From the NCBI GenBank assembly GCA_023386635.1, contig JAEWJH010000122.1, forward strand, positions 1 to 46,886: 46,886 bases of DNA. Reading direction: 5' to 3'. The DNA comes from Pseudomonadota bacterium. GTDB lineage: Bacteria > Pseudomonadota > Alphaproteobacteria > Rhizobiales > Xanthobacteraceae. This document shows positions 24,735 through 33,342 of this stretch, piece by piece. The notes beneath the pieces were generated by a model that was not told where the DNA came from, made no database searches, and saw only the letters and a list, made by a program, of their open reading frames with translations. Every line of letters starts with the position of its first letter. The first letter of the stretch is position 1. Position numbers and translations under genes: made by a program.

Positions 24735-25541
24735 GTGAGCGGAAACTGGAGCCGGTTGCAGATGACCCTGCCGGATGCGTTGCGCGCGGAGCGGCGCGAC
24801 GAGGTCGCGGTGTTGTGGCTGACACGTGCCGACAAGCGCAATGCCATCAACACGGACATGCTGCGCGGCATCAAGCTGTTCTTCAACAATCTTGCCGACG
24901 ACGTCAAAGCAGTGGTGGTCGCCGGTGAAGGCGACAATTTTTCCGCCGGGCTCGATCTCAGCGAACTCACCGAGAAGGATGCGGCCGAAGGTGCGTTTCA
25001 TTCGCGCGAATGGCATGATGCGTTCCACGACGTGCAATATGCGCGCGTGCCGGTGGTCAGCGTGCTGCATGGCGCGGTGATCGGTGCGGGACTTGAGCTG
25101 GCGAGCGCCACGCATCTGCGCGTCGCCGAGCCGACGACATTTTACGGCCTGCCGGAAGGCCAGCGCGGCATCTTCCTCGGCGGCGGCGGCGCGATGCGGC
25201 TGACGCGGCTTCTCGGCGTGGCACGCGTCACCGATCTGATGATGACCGGACGCACCTTGAATGCGCAGGAAGGCTATCAGTTCGGCTTCTCGCAATATCT
25301 GGTGGGTGCCGGCGAAGGACTGGCCAAGGGCCTCGAGATCGCGCGCCGCGCCGGCTCGAACGCGCCACTCAGCAATTTCGCCATCATCCAGGCGCTGCCG
25401 CGCATCGCCGAGATGGGGCCGGATCAGGGCCTGTTCCTGGAGTCGATGGTCACCGGCGTGGTGCAAAGCTCCAAGGATGCCAAGGAACGGCTGGTCGCGT
25501 TTCTGGAGAAGCGAGCCAACAAGGTGGAGCGCCCGCGATAG
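24735..25541 (+). CDS. Crotonase / enoyl-CoA hydratase-isomerase family protein
   Basis: The 268-residue crotonase starts at GTG 24735, with GGGAG about ten bases upstream. Family marks are RADKRNAINTDML, DNFSAGLDLSEL (oxyanion-hole loop), HGAVIGAGLELASATHLRVAEPTTFYGLPEGQRGIFLGGGGA and RLLGVARVTDLMMTGR. Both acidic positions used by true hydratases seem present (the Glu in GLELAS and in LPEGQ). It would act on an unsaturated acyl-CoA in the same pathway as the FAD hydroxylase and CoA ligase. It is divergent from tetR and under its presumed operator. Ring-opening or beta-oxidation roles are both possible. Confidence 0.88.
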   Translation: MSGNWSRLQMTLPDALRAERRDEVAVLWLTRADKRNAINTDMLRGIKLFFNNLADDVKAVVVAGEGDNFSAGLDLSELTEKDAAEGAFHSREWHDAFHDVQYARVPVVSVLHGAVIGAGLELASATHLRVAEPTTFYGLPEGQRGIFLGGGGAMRLTRLLGVARVTDLMMTGRTLNAQEGYQFGFSQYLVGAGEGLAKGLEIARRAGSNAPLSNFAIIQALPRIAEMGPDQGLFLESMVTGVVQSSKDAKERLVAFLEKRANKVERPR

Positions 25542-25545
25542 TTTG

Positions 25546-25635
25546 GTCATGGCCGGGCAAAGTCCCGGCCATCCCGATAAGGGGATGCACTATACCCGCC
25601 TGAGCGGGATGCCCGGCATAAGGCCGGGCATGACG
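25546..25635. repeat. Double-hairpin intergenic repeat (GGCCGGGC/GCCCGGCC type)
   Basis: Two stems, ATGGCCGGG/CCCGGCCAT (25549-25557/25564-25572) and ATGCCCGGC/GCCGGGCAT (25609-25617/25623-25631), fill the gap after the crotonase gene. This is a dispersed alphaproteobacterial repeat type and may stop transcription. Confidence 0.7.
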
Positions 25636-25683
25636 AATTGTGGAAGTCGGACTGACTTATGACGTCGATGGGGCTTCGAGAAA

Positions 25684-26070
25684 ATGTCAGATATGGAAGT
25701 CGATCGTCCCGAGGTCGTCGCCGAGGTCCGCGCCGCGTTCGAGCGTTACGAGACGGCGCTGGTCAACAACGACGTCGCGGTGCTCGATGAGCTGTTCCGC
25801 AACGATCCGCGTACGGTCCGATACGGCGCCACCGAAAACCTCTATGGCTACGATGAGATCATGGCGTTCCGCGCGGCGCGCTCGCCGGTCGCGCTCGGGC
25901 GCACGCTGTCGAAGACGGTGATCACCACCTACGGCCGCGACTTCGCGGTGGCGTCGACGCTCTATGAGCGCCCGTCGGCGCCGGGCCGCACCGGCCGGCA
26001 GATGCAGACCTGGGTGCGCTTCCCCGAGGGCTGGCGCATCGTCGCCGCCCACGTCAGCCTGATGCAGTGA
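25684..26070 (+). CDS. AtzH/HpxZ-like SnoaL-fold protein
   Basis: The 128-residue protein reads VVAEVRAAFERYETALVNNDVAVLDELF, then RTVRYGATENLYGYDEIMAFRAARSP and GWRIVAAHVS. This matches the AtzH-like/HpxZ (DUF3225) group of NTF2-like proteins found beside allophanate hydrolase, oxalurate and other ureido-acid degradation genes, where the exact role is unclear. No amidase is next to it here. Its stop codon directly abuts the stop of the convergent boxR-like gene (TGA followed by TCA), leaving no space for a terminator. It is probably transcribed alone or by read-through from the crotonase gene. Confidence 0.8.
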   Translation: MSDMEVDRPEVVAEVRAAFERYETALVNNDVAVLDELFRNDPRTVRYGATENLYGYDEIMAFRAARSPVALGRTLSKTVITTYGRDFAVASTLYERPSAPGRTGRQMQTWVRFPEGWRIVAAHVSLMQ

Positions 26071-26946
26071 TCACGCTGCCGCGGCGACGTGCTGGCGCAC
26101 GGTATGCACCAGCGTTTCGCCGGCCTGCGTCACGTCGAGGCCGCTGGTTTCCAGCACCGCATGGGCGCGCGCATAAAGCGGCTCGCGGCTCAACAGGATC
26201 GCGCGCAACTCCTGCATCGCCGAGCGATCCTCACCCATCGGCCGCAGATCGCCCTGGTCGCGCACGCGCTGCATGTGGTCCTCCGGCGTCGCTTTCAGCC
26301 AGACGGTGAAGAACGACGACAGGACCAGATCGAAGGTCAGCGGTTCGGCGACGATGCCGCCGCCGGTCGCCAGCAGCAGCGGCTCGCGCGCACCGGTGAA
26401 GCGGCGCACCTGCGCCTGTTCTAGCCGGCGATAGCCTTCCTGCCCGTAAAGCGCGAAGATCTCCGCCATGGACAGTCCCGCCTCGCGCTCGATCTCGCGA
26501 TCGAGTTCGACGAAGCGCCAACCCAGCTTGTCGGCGGCGAACTGCCCGAGCGTTGATTTGCCGGCGCCGCGCAGGCCGATCAGGGCGACGCGGTTCGCCG
26601 GCGCGCTGCGGATCGGCGTCGTGTCGCCCGCGAGGATGGCTTTCACCCGCGCGATCTGTTCGTCGCTGGCATGGCCCAGCAGATCGCGCACCACGGCCCA
26701 GTCGGCCGGCGCTTCGCTGCCGGGAATGAGATCGTCGAGCCGCGCGCCCATGGCGGCGGCGACGCGGCGCAGCAGCAGGATCGAGACATTGCCCTGGCCG
26801 CTTTCCAGTTGGGCGATGTAACGTTCCGATAGCCCGGAGGTTTGCGACAGCACCTTGCGCGACATGCCGCGCACGGCCCGGGTCTGCCGGACGCTCTGGC
26901 CAAGCTGCTGAAGGAAAGTGGTTTCGCGCGGATCGGCCTCAGACAT
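26071..26946 (-). CDS. boxR: BoxR/BzdR-like benzoyl-CoA-responsive regulator (XRE + shikimate-kinase-like)
   Basis: The 291-residue protein fuses an XRE helix-turn-helix (residues about 14-70: GQSVRQTRAVRGMSRKVLSQTSGLSERYIAQLESG in two parts) to a shikimate-kinase-like domain (about 118-290). The latter has P-loop GLRGAGKST (124-132) and RFVELDREIEREAGLSMAEIF. This architecture and length define BzdR/BoxR, repressors of benzoate degradation that use benzoyl-CoA as inducer. It is divergent from a benzoate-CoA ligase gene, with a TGCA-N6-TGCA element between them. A housekeeping shikimate kinase is excluded by the HTH domain. Confidence 0.92.
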   Translation of the reverse strand: MSEADPRETTFLQQLGQSVRQTRAVRGMSRKVLSQTSGLSERYIAQLESGQGNVSILLLRRVAAAMGARLDDLIPGSEAPADWAVVRDLLGHASDEQIARVKAILAGDTTPIRSAPANRVALIGLRGAGKSTLGQFAADKLGWRFVELDREIEREAGLSMAEIFALYGQEGYRRLEQAQVRRFTGAREPLLLATGGGIVAEPLTFDLVLSSFFTVWLKATPEDHMQRVRDQGDLRPMGEDRSAMQELRAILLSREPLYARAHAVLETSGLDVTQAGETLVHTVRQHVAAAA

Positions 26947-27003
26947 GTCGCCTCAAACTATGGCGGCCTGGAATGGCGCCGACTCGGCCCCGAACCGAGA
27001 TTA

Positions 27004-27017
27004 TGCATAATAATGCA
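27004..27017. promoter_or_regulatory. TGCA-N6-TGCA element, candidate BoxR operator
   Basis: TGCATAATAATGCA lies between boxR and bclA and is preceded by the palindrome TTATGCATAA (27001-27010). Direct TGCA repeats with 6-base spacing are the recorded recognition pattern of BzdR. A possible promoter with TTGACA at 27026-27031 follows on the plus strand. Confidence 0.65.
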
Positions 27018-27120
27018 AGGTATGATTGACACCAAGCCCTGAATAGGGACTTTATAGGAGATATAATTACAAAACGGCTGCCCCCGGTCGGGAGAAGCGG
27101 CCTTTGCCGGAGGGAATGCC

Positions 27121-28665
27121 GTGAGCGCGAGCGCCTATAACGCCGTCACAGATCTTTTGGACCGCAACGTCGATCAGGGCCGGGGCGCCAAGCCCGCCTA
27201 TATCGACCCGGCGCGGACCCTCACCTACGGCGCGTTGCAGACCGAGACGCGCCGGCTTGCCCATCTGCTGCAGCGGCTCGGCGTGCGGCGCGAGGAACGG
27301 GTCGGCATGATCATGCTCGATACCGTGGAATTTCCGGTGGTGTTCCTCGGCGCGATCCGCGCCGGCGTCGTCCCGGTTCCGCTCAACACGCTGCTCAACG
27401 CCGATCAATATGCCTACATGCTGGCGGACTCGCGCGCTCGCGTGCTGTTCATTTCTGCTGCTTTGTTGCCGACTGTCGAGCCGATCCTGGCGCGGCTCCC
27501 CGACCTCAAGCATGTGGTCGTCGTCGGCGGCAGCGGCCGTTCGCACCTAGATTTCGCGACCGCGCTTGCGGCCGAACCGGAGCAGTTCGCGACGGTCGCG
27601 GCGCATCGCGACGAGCCGGCCTTCTGGCTCTATTCGTCGGGCTCGACCGGCGCGCCGAAAGGCGTGCGCCATGTGCACGGCAGCCTGATGGCGACGGCCG
27701 ACACTTATGCGCGGCAGGTGCTCGGCATCCGCGAGGACGATGTGTGCCTGTCGGCGGCGAAGCTGTTCTTCGCCTATGGCCTCGGCAACGCCATGACCTT
27801 CCCGCTCTCGGTCGGCGCCACCACCATTCTCAATCCGGACCGGCCGACGCCGGCGACCATGTTCGCTCTGATGCGCCAGCATCAGCCGACGATCTTCTAC
27901 GGCGTGCCGACCTTGTTCGCGGCGATGCTCGGTGATGCCGCGCTCGCGGGCGAAACCGGCTCGCCAAAGCTGCGGATTTGCACCTCGGCGGGCGAAGCCC
28001 TACCCGAGCAGGTCGGGCTCGCCTGGAAGAAGCGGTTTGCCGTCGACATCCTCGATGGCGTCGGCTCGACCGAGATGCTGCACATCTTCCTGTCCAATGC
28101 GCCGGCCGATTTGCGCTACGGCGCGTCCGGCCGCGCCGTGCCGGGTTACGAGGTGCGGCTGGTCAGCGACAAGGGCGACGCGGTGCCGGACGGCGAGATC
28201 GGCGAGATGCTGGTGCGCGGCGCCTCTGCGGCAGACGGCTACTGGAACCAGCGCGACAAGACCCGCAGCACCTTCGAGGGCGCGTGGACACGCACCGGCG
28301 ACAAATATTTCCGCGATACTGACGGCCGCTACATCTACTGCGGCCGTGCCGACGACATGTTCAAGGTGTCCGGCATCTGGGTGTCGCCGTTCGAGGTGGA
28401 AAGCGCGCTAATCAGTCATCCGGCGGTGCTGGAAGCCGCGGTGATCCCGTCGAGCGATCCGGAGGGATTGCTCAAGCCCAAGGCATTCGTCGTGCTCAAG
28501 GCGAAATCTACCGACGATCTCGCGCCCGCGCTCAAGGAGCACGTCAAGCAGACCGTCGGCCCGTGGAAATATCCGCGCTGGATCGAGGTGGTGGATGCGT
28601 TGCCGAAAACCGCCACCGGCAAGATCCAGCGCTTCAAGCTGCGCGAGATGGATCAGGGCTCTTAG
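27121..28665 (+). CDS. bclA: Benzoate-CoA ligase (AMP-forming)
   Basis: The 514-residue member of the ANL superfamily starts at GTG 27121 with GGAGGG six bases before it. It has the AMP/ATP loop LYSSGSTGAPKGVRHVH, the acyl-site region FFAYGLGNAMTFPLSVG, SAGEALP, GVGSTEMLHIFLSN, TGDKYFRD and GRADDMFKVSGIWVSP, and the C-terminal catalytic Lys in PKTATGKIQRFKL. The pattern and length match the TIGR02262 benzoate-CoA ligase family. It activates benzoate, or a substituted benzoate, to the CoA thioester using ATP, which makes the BoxR inducer. No boxABC or benzoyl-CoA reductase genes are in the window, so the ring chemistry must be encoded elsewhere. Confidence 0.9.
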   Translation: MSASAYNAVTDLLDRNVDQGRGAKPAYIDPARTLTYGALQTETRRLAHLLQRLGVRREERVGMIMLDTVEFPVVFLGAIRAGVVPVPLNTLLNADQYAYMLADSRARVLFISAALLPTVEPILARLPDLKHVVVVGGSGRSHLDFATALAAEPEQFATVAAHRDEPAFWLYSSGSTGAPKGVRHVHGSLMATADTYARQVLGIREDDVCLSAAKLFFAYGLGNAMTFPLSVGATTILNPDRPTPATMFALMRQHQPTIFYGVPTLFAAMLGDAALAGETGSPKLRICTSAGEALPEQVGLAWKKRFAVDILDGVGSTEMLHIFLSNAPADLRYGASGRAVPGYEVRLVSDKGDAVPDGEIGEMLVRGASAADGYWNQRDKTRSTFEGAWTRTGDKYFRDTDGRYIYCGRADDMFKVSGIWVSPFEVESALISHPAVLEAAVIPSSDPEGLLKPKAFVVLKAKSTDDLAPALKEHVKQTVGPWKYPRWIEVVDALPKTATGKIQRFKLREMDQGS

Positions 28666-28674
28666 AGCTAGAAA

Positions 28675-31473
28675 TCAGACCGCGCGCAGGATCGGAGGCT
28701 TCTTCGATTTGCGAGTGGCATTGAACGCTTCCGGCAGCGCGTCCACGGGCATCGGGCGGCCGAACAGATAGCCCTGCACCTCGTCGCAGCCTTCGCTGCG
28801 GACCAACTCCAACTGCTCGTTGGTCTCGACGCCTTCAGCGGTTGTGACCATCCCGAGATTCTTGCTGAGGTTGATGATGGCGCGCACGATCATCTTCGAG
28901 CCTTCGGCGGCGCTGAGATCGCGCACGAACGAGCGGTCGATCTTGATTTTGTCGAACGGAAAACTGCGCAGATAGCTCAGTGACGAATAGCCAGTGCCGA
29001 AATCGTCGAGTGCGATACGCACGCCGAGCGCGCGTAGCTCATGCAGCGTGGTGAGCGTGGTGCTGTTGTTGGCCAGCAGCACGGATTCGGTGATTTCCAG
29101 CTCCAGCCGTTGCGCCGGCAGGCCCGATGCGGTGAGCGCGTTGCGCACGGCCTGCACCAGACCGGTATCGCGGAACTGTATCGGCGAGACGTTGACCGCG
29201 ACTTTCATGCCGGACGGCCAGCGGCTCGCGTCCTCGCAGGCGCGGCGTAGCACCCACTCGCCGAGCCGCGTGATCTCGCCGATATCCTCGGCGATGGTGA
29301 TGAAGCTGTCCGGCGAGATCAGCCCGTTGACCGGATGCCGCCAGCGCACCAGCGCCTCGCAGCCGCTGAACCGGTTCTTGTCGAGATCGAAGATCGGCTG
29401 GTGGAACACCTCGAATTCGCCGTTGTCGAGCGCATTGCGCAGATCGAGCTCGATCGCGCGGCGCGCCTGCAGGCGTGCGTCCATTTCCGCCTCGAAGAAC
29501 CGCCAGGTGCCGCGGCCTTCGCTCTTGGCGCGATAGAGCGCGACGTCCGCGCCCTTGATCAGCTTCTCGCTCGACGTGCCGTCGCCGGGCGCGATGGAAA
29601 TGCCGACGCTGCAGCCGATGGTGATGCGGTGACCTTCGATCTCGAACGGTTCGGAAACCGCATTGATGATCCGGCGCGACAGCAGCGCCGCATCCTCCGG
29701 ATAGCCGATCTGGATCTGCACCACGGCGAATTCGTCGCCGCCGAGGCGGGCGATGGTATCGATCTCGCGCACGCAGCCGCGCATGCGCGCGGCGACCGCG
29801 ACCAGCAGCTTGTCGCCGACCGCATGGCCGAGGGTTTCGTTGATCGCCTTGAACTTGTCGAGGCCGACGCACAGGACGGCGAAACCGCGGCCGCGGTTGG
29901 ACTGCGCCAGCGCATGCTCGACGCGCTCGCGGAACAGCAGACGGTTCGGCAAGTCGGTGAGCGCGTCGTGACGCGCCATGAAGGCTATGCGGGATTCGGC
30001 GCGGCGCTGCTCCGTGACATCCTCGTATGTGGCGACCCAGCCGCCATTGCTGGTGGTCTGCTGCGCGATGGAAATGACCCGTCCGTCGGCCAGTTCCTGA
30101 AAATACGGACCGGCTTCACCGCTGCGCAGATGACTCTCGCGATCCTCGACGATCTGGTCCAGCGTGCGACCGCCGTAATTGCCCGCGGCGACGCTGAGCA
30201 TCAGCATGTCGTTATAGCTGATGCCGGGGCGGATCAGTTGCGGCGAGAGGTTGAAAATCTCGCAGTAACGCCGGTTGACCACCTGCAGGCGGTTTTCATG
30301 GTCGAAGAAGCACAGCCCTTGCGACATGTTGTCGAGCGCCGCGTCGAGCCGCAGATTGGTTTCACGCAGTTGCGCCTTCTGCTCTTTCAGCGCGGTGATA
30401 TCGCCGAACATGACGATGCTGCCGCCGTCATGGGTCCGGTTGTTGCTGACGCGCAGCCAGCGGCCATCGGGCAGGCGCGCTTCGTCGGTGCCGAATGCCG
30501 AGGTGATATGGTCGAGCAGTTCGCGGTCTTCGCGCAGATAGTCGATCGCCTGCGAGTTGGCGAGGCGAAGCTGGCCGTTCGGGCCGAGCAGAATGATGCC
30601 TTCGCGCGAGCTTTCCAGCGATTCCGCAAGTTGCGTCTGTGCCGACCGGCGCTCGGAAATCTCGCGCTCCACCATGGCGCGGATATTGTCGCGCATGGTG
30701 CCCATGGATTCGAGCAGCGCGCCCAGTTCATCGCGCGCGCCGACCGGGATGGTGACGTCGAGATCGCCGCCAGCGATCCGTTTGGCGACCTGAGACGCGG
30801 CGGCAACCGGACCGATGATCCGTTGCGCCAGCAGCCAGGAGACGATGGCAGCGAGCAGCAAAGCGAGCGCGGTGCCGATCATATTGAGACGGACGTCGCG
30901 CGCGACGGTTTCCAGCGCTTCCTGACGGTAGAGGAAGCCGTCGCCGGCGGTGTAATTCACCAGGAGGTCGATCTGCTGATTGACCGTATCGGCGTATTTG
31001 TCGATTTCGATCCAGGCGTCCGGCGAGCCGGCACTCTCGTGCAGTTTGGTGCGGAGCTTGCTCCAGGTTGCCGCCGCTTCCTTGACGTTACCCGCGGCTT
31101 CGGTGGCGCGCTTCGAATGCGAGCGTTCCGCCGCCACGGCAAGATCGTCATTGAGCGTGTCGATCAGCTTCTCGATCTGATCGTCGAGAGCGGCACGGGC
31201 TTTTTCATCCTTGCTGGTCTCGCGGCGCAGGAATGCAGCCTGGATAGCGGCGAAGTCCGCCGCGGCGGCGCGAGCATAGTTGATCGACATCAGCGTTTCG
31301 TCGAACGTCTTGGTGACCAGCGTGCCGGCATTGCGGATGCCGTAGATCGCATAGGCACCGAGCGTCGCGGTGATCATGCCGATTGCCAGGAACGCGACCA
31401 GGATCCGGCTGCGAATCGTCCCGCGACGCCTATGAAGGCGCCGGTTCATCGAGCGGGTGGTCTCGGTCGACAT
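28675..31473 (-). CDS. Membrane sensor with HAMP, two PAS, GGDEF and EAL domains
   Basis: About 932 residues from ATG 31473; ATGs at 31491 and 31605 are in frame and none has a clear ribosome site. A membrane helix (about 24-46) is followed by a four-helix-bundle periplasmic sensor, a second membrane helix near 200-222, HAMP and two PAS-like domains. A GGDEF domain follows with an intact RLGGDEFAVV, then an EAL domain with GCEALVRWRHP, LDDFGTGYSSL and TAEGVET. Both catalytic motifs look complete, so it could make and break cyclic di-GMP. It is divergent from a cupredoxin gene, which suggests a redox or copper-linked signal. It is convergent with bclA, nine bases apart. Confidence 0.9.
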   Translation of the reverse strand: MSTETTRSMNRRLHRRRGTIRSRILVAFLAIGMITATLGAYAIYGIRNAGTLVTKTFDETLMSINYARAAAADFAAIQAAFLRRETSKDEKARAALDDQIEKLIDTLNDDLAVAAERSHSKRATEAAGNVKEAAATWSKLRTKLHESAGSPDAWIEIDKYADTVNQQIDLLVNYTAGDGFLYRQEALETVARDVRLNMIGTALALLLAAIVSWLLAQRIIGPVAAASQVAKRIAGGDLDVTIPVGARDELGALLESMGTMRDNIRAMVEREISERRSAQTQLAESLESSREGIILLGPNGQLRLANSQAIDYLREDRELLDHITSAFGTDEARLPDGRWLRVSNNRTHDGGSIVMFGDITALKEQKAQLRETNLRLDAALDNMSQGLCFFDHENRLQVVNRRYCEIFNLSPQLIRPGISYNDMLMLSVAAGNYGGRTLDQIVEDRESHLRSGEAGPYFQELADGRVISIAQQTTSNGGWVATYEDVTEQRRAESRIAFMARHDALTDLPNRLLFRERVEHALAQSNRGRGFAVLCVGLDKFKAINETLGHAVGDKLLVAVAARMRGCVREIDTIARLGGDEFAVVQIQIGYPEDAALLSRRIINAVSEPFEIEGHRITIGCSVGISIAPGDGTSSEKLIKGADVALYRAKSEGRGTWRFFEAEMDARLQARRAIELDLRNALDNGEFEVFHQPIFDLDKNRFSGCEALVRWRHPVNGLISPDSFITIAEDIGEITRLGEWVLRRACEDASRWPSGMKVAVNVSPIQFRDTGLVQAVRNALTASGLPAQRLELEITESVLLANNSTTLTTLHELRALGVRIALDDFGTGYSSLSYLRSFPFDKIKIDRSFVRDLSAAEGSKMIVRAIINLSKNLGMVTTAEGVETNEQLELVRSEGCDEVQGYLFGRPMPVDALPEAFNATRKSKKPPILRAV

Positions 31474-31622
31474 CAGCCGCAGTTCCATCATCCCATTGCC
31501 CGTGGGATCGGGACCGACGATGGGCGGGGACGCCTTAAATTGGCGTGTGGAGAAAGCGCTAGTTGATGGGATTGTTAACGCCGGCTTAACCGGCCGATCC
31601 GACATTGAGCCATGGCGTGCCG

Positions 31623-32036
31623 ATGACGCGGAGGGTCTCGGGTTTGCGATTCAAGGGTTGCAGCATCCCGCTTTCAGGCTCGTCCAGATGGCGCGGGCTG
31701 GCGCTGGCGCAGTCTGTTATCGTCCTGGTCGGCGTTGCGCTGGCCGGCGGCGCGGTCACGGGCCTGGCGCTGGCCGACGTGGTCCAGTCCGTCTCGCAGA
31801 AAGGACGGGAGTTCCGTCCCGGCGAGATCACCATCAAGCGCGGTCAGTCGGTCGCCATCGTCAATGACGACGCCGATCTGCTGCATCATGCCTATCTGCG
31901 GACCACCGCGTTCAGTTTCGATTCCGGCGACCAGAAGCCCGGCTCGCGATTCGAGGTGGTGTTTCCGGAGGCGGGGACTTTCACGGTCCGCTGCGCCATC
32001 CATCCCAAGATGAAGCTGGTCGTCACCGTTCAGTAG
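31623..32036 (+). CDS. Cupredoxin-domain periplasmic protein
   Basis: About 137 residues. An N-terminal hydrophobic stretch (LALAQSVIVLVGVALAGGAV) serves as a signal peptide or anchor. The remaining domain is plastocyanin-like: REFRPGEITIKRGQSVAIVNDD, LLHHAYL, and CAIHPKM with Cys 124, His 127 and Met 130, which with His 88 or 89 form a type-1 copper site. Such proteins are often annotated as methylamine-utilisation-like. It may pass electrons to the MauG-like cytochrome c peroxidase encoded at 33556. The start is uncertain (TTG 31605 is also in frame), and there is no clear ribosome site. Confidence 0.8.
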   Translation: MTRRVSGLRFKGCSIPLSGSSRWRGLALAQSVIVLVGVALAGGAVTGLALADVVQSVSQKGREFRPGEITIKRGQSVAIVNDDADLLHHAYLRTTAFSFDSGDQKPGSRFEVVFPEAGTFTVRCAIHPKMKLVVTVQ

Positions 32037-32065
32037 CGCTGTCGCGCGACCCGAGCGCCGCCGAT

Positions 32066-33121
32066 CTACAGGATCGCCGTTTTGAACAGCAGCGCGTGGC
32101 TGGCGTAGTAGACCATCAGGAAGCCTGCGAGCGACGCGGCGAAGGCCGGCGGCAGCAGCCACGGCGCCCGGCGTTCCACGGTCACGGTCTTGTCGTCGGC
32201 GATGATCGCGAACAGCACGGCGATGATCGCCGAATGGCCGATCACGTCGATCTTGCCGAATTCGAAGCAGGCGCTGATGAACATGCCGGCGAGCATGATC
32301 GCGGCGCAGCGGCGCACCAGCGGCGTCCAGATCAGCGCGAAGGCGAGCGCGAATTCGATCACGCCGGCGGTGCGCATGTAGAATTCCGGATCGAAGCCGA
32401 GCGTGAGCCGCGCATGCTGGTCGAACAGCGGGAAGCTCCACTCCGGATAGGCCCACTTCTCGATGGAGGCCCACATCAGCGTGATCGCCGCGCCGTAGCG
32501 GATGACGTCGACCGGGCGCAGGCCGAACAGATCGCGGCGCAGACCGACCAGCGCGAAATAAGCCGCGACGCTGAGGAAGATCGGATAGTCGGCGAGGTGG
32601 AACACGCCGTAATTCCACACGGCGATGCCGAACAGCACGACGATACCAAGCCCCGACAGCGGCAGCGTCACGCGCGACATCATACCAGCGGCGATCGCGA
32701 GCTGGATCAGCGGGATCGCGGTCGACGTGGTCTTCAACTCCGGCGTCAGGATGATGCCGCCAAGCGCCCACAGCGATACGAAGAAGAATCCGGCGACCGC
32801 ACGCATCACCAGTTCGGTGTTGTCGCGCAGCACGCGGGTAAGCCGGTTGAGACCGTTGATCATTGCGATGCCGACCGGCGTGCCTTCGAGGAAGGTGCCG
32901 GACAGCAGGAACAGCATCGCCGCCACCACCAGCAGTTCGAAATCGGCGCACAGTACGTTCTCGAGTCCGCGCGGTTGACCGGCGACATCGTAAGCGCAGA
33001 ACCATTTGACGTGAGCTTGCGCGGCTTCGGCGGTGACCGTCGCGAGCAAGGTGCCCAGCGCAACGGTGAGGACGGAGTGCCGCCAGCCGCGCCGAGGCGC
33101 GATGATCATATGGTTAATCAT
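32066..33121 (-). CDS. Multi-pass membrane protein, possibly DoxX-like
   Basis: The 351-residue hydrophobic protein has a cleavable-looking N-terminus ending in EAAQAHVKWFCAYDVAG, then about eight membrane helices. The helices FLLSGTFLEGTP, WALGGIILTPEL, ITLMWASIEKWAYPEWSFPLF and FYMRTAGVIEFALAFALIWTP recall DoxX/DoxD-type proteins. A conserved-looking HVKWFCAYD follows the first helix and could hold a metal or thiol. I cannot assign a function. It is convergent with the cupredoxin gene, leaving 29 bases between stops, and may belong to the same redox neighbourhood as the cytochrome c peroxidase. Confidence 0.75.
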   Translation of the reverse strand: MINHMIIAPRRGWRHSVLTVALGTLLATVTAEAAQAHVKWFCAYDVAGQPRGLENVLCADFELLVVAAMLFLLSGTFLEGTPVGIAMINGLNRLTRVLRDNTELVMRAVAGFFFVSLWALGGIILTPELKTTSTAIPLIQLAIAAGMMSRVTLPLSGLGIVVLFGIAVWNYGVFHLADYPIFLSVAAYFALVGLRRDLFGLRPVDVIRYGAAITLMWASIEKWAYPEWSFPLFDQHARLTLGFDPEFYMRTAGVIEFALAFALIWTPLVRRCAAIMLAGMFISACFEFGKIDVIGHSAIIAVLFAIIADDKTVTVERRAPWLLPPAFAASLAGFLMVYYASHALLFKTAIL

Positions 33122-33342
33122 CTAAAAACACGGGTACCGATTTACGATCTGTTTAGTATAGCCCGTCGCCGCATTTAGCGCTGTTTTGATTTGCTTTGTA
33201 GTTAATTGTGGCGCGATAGCGCGAGGTGATCGCGCATAACGCTGCGCGAAGTTCCCCGTGGATTACCTTCAATTTTAGGCATCGGGGAAACGGCTCCTCA
33301 GCACCCGCGTTGTACAGTCTAAGCATGTGGAGGGGGAGCTTG
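33122..33342. other. AT-richer intergenic region
   Basis: These 221 bases are visibly richer in A+T than the surroundings and hold small inverted repeats, such as TTCCCCG near 33251 and CGGGGAA near 33284. It separates the membrane-protein gene from a 53-codon reading frame. No RNA gene is recognised. Confidence 0.4.

Noticed and set aside
29335..31566. A 743-codon open frame on the plus strand
   Set aside because: It is antisense to the GGDEF-EAL gene, whose domains are unmistakable; the frame is a high-GC shadow.
33122..33342. A possible small RNA or tRNA in the AT-richer gap
   Set aside because: No cloverleaf, conserved T-loop or terminator-like hairpin could be traced; only short scattered inverted repeats are present.
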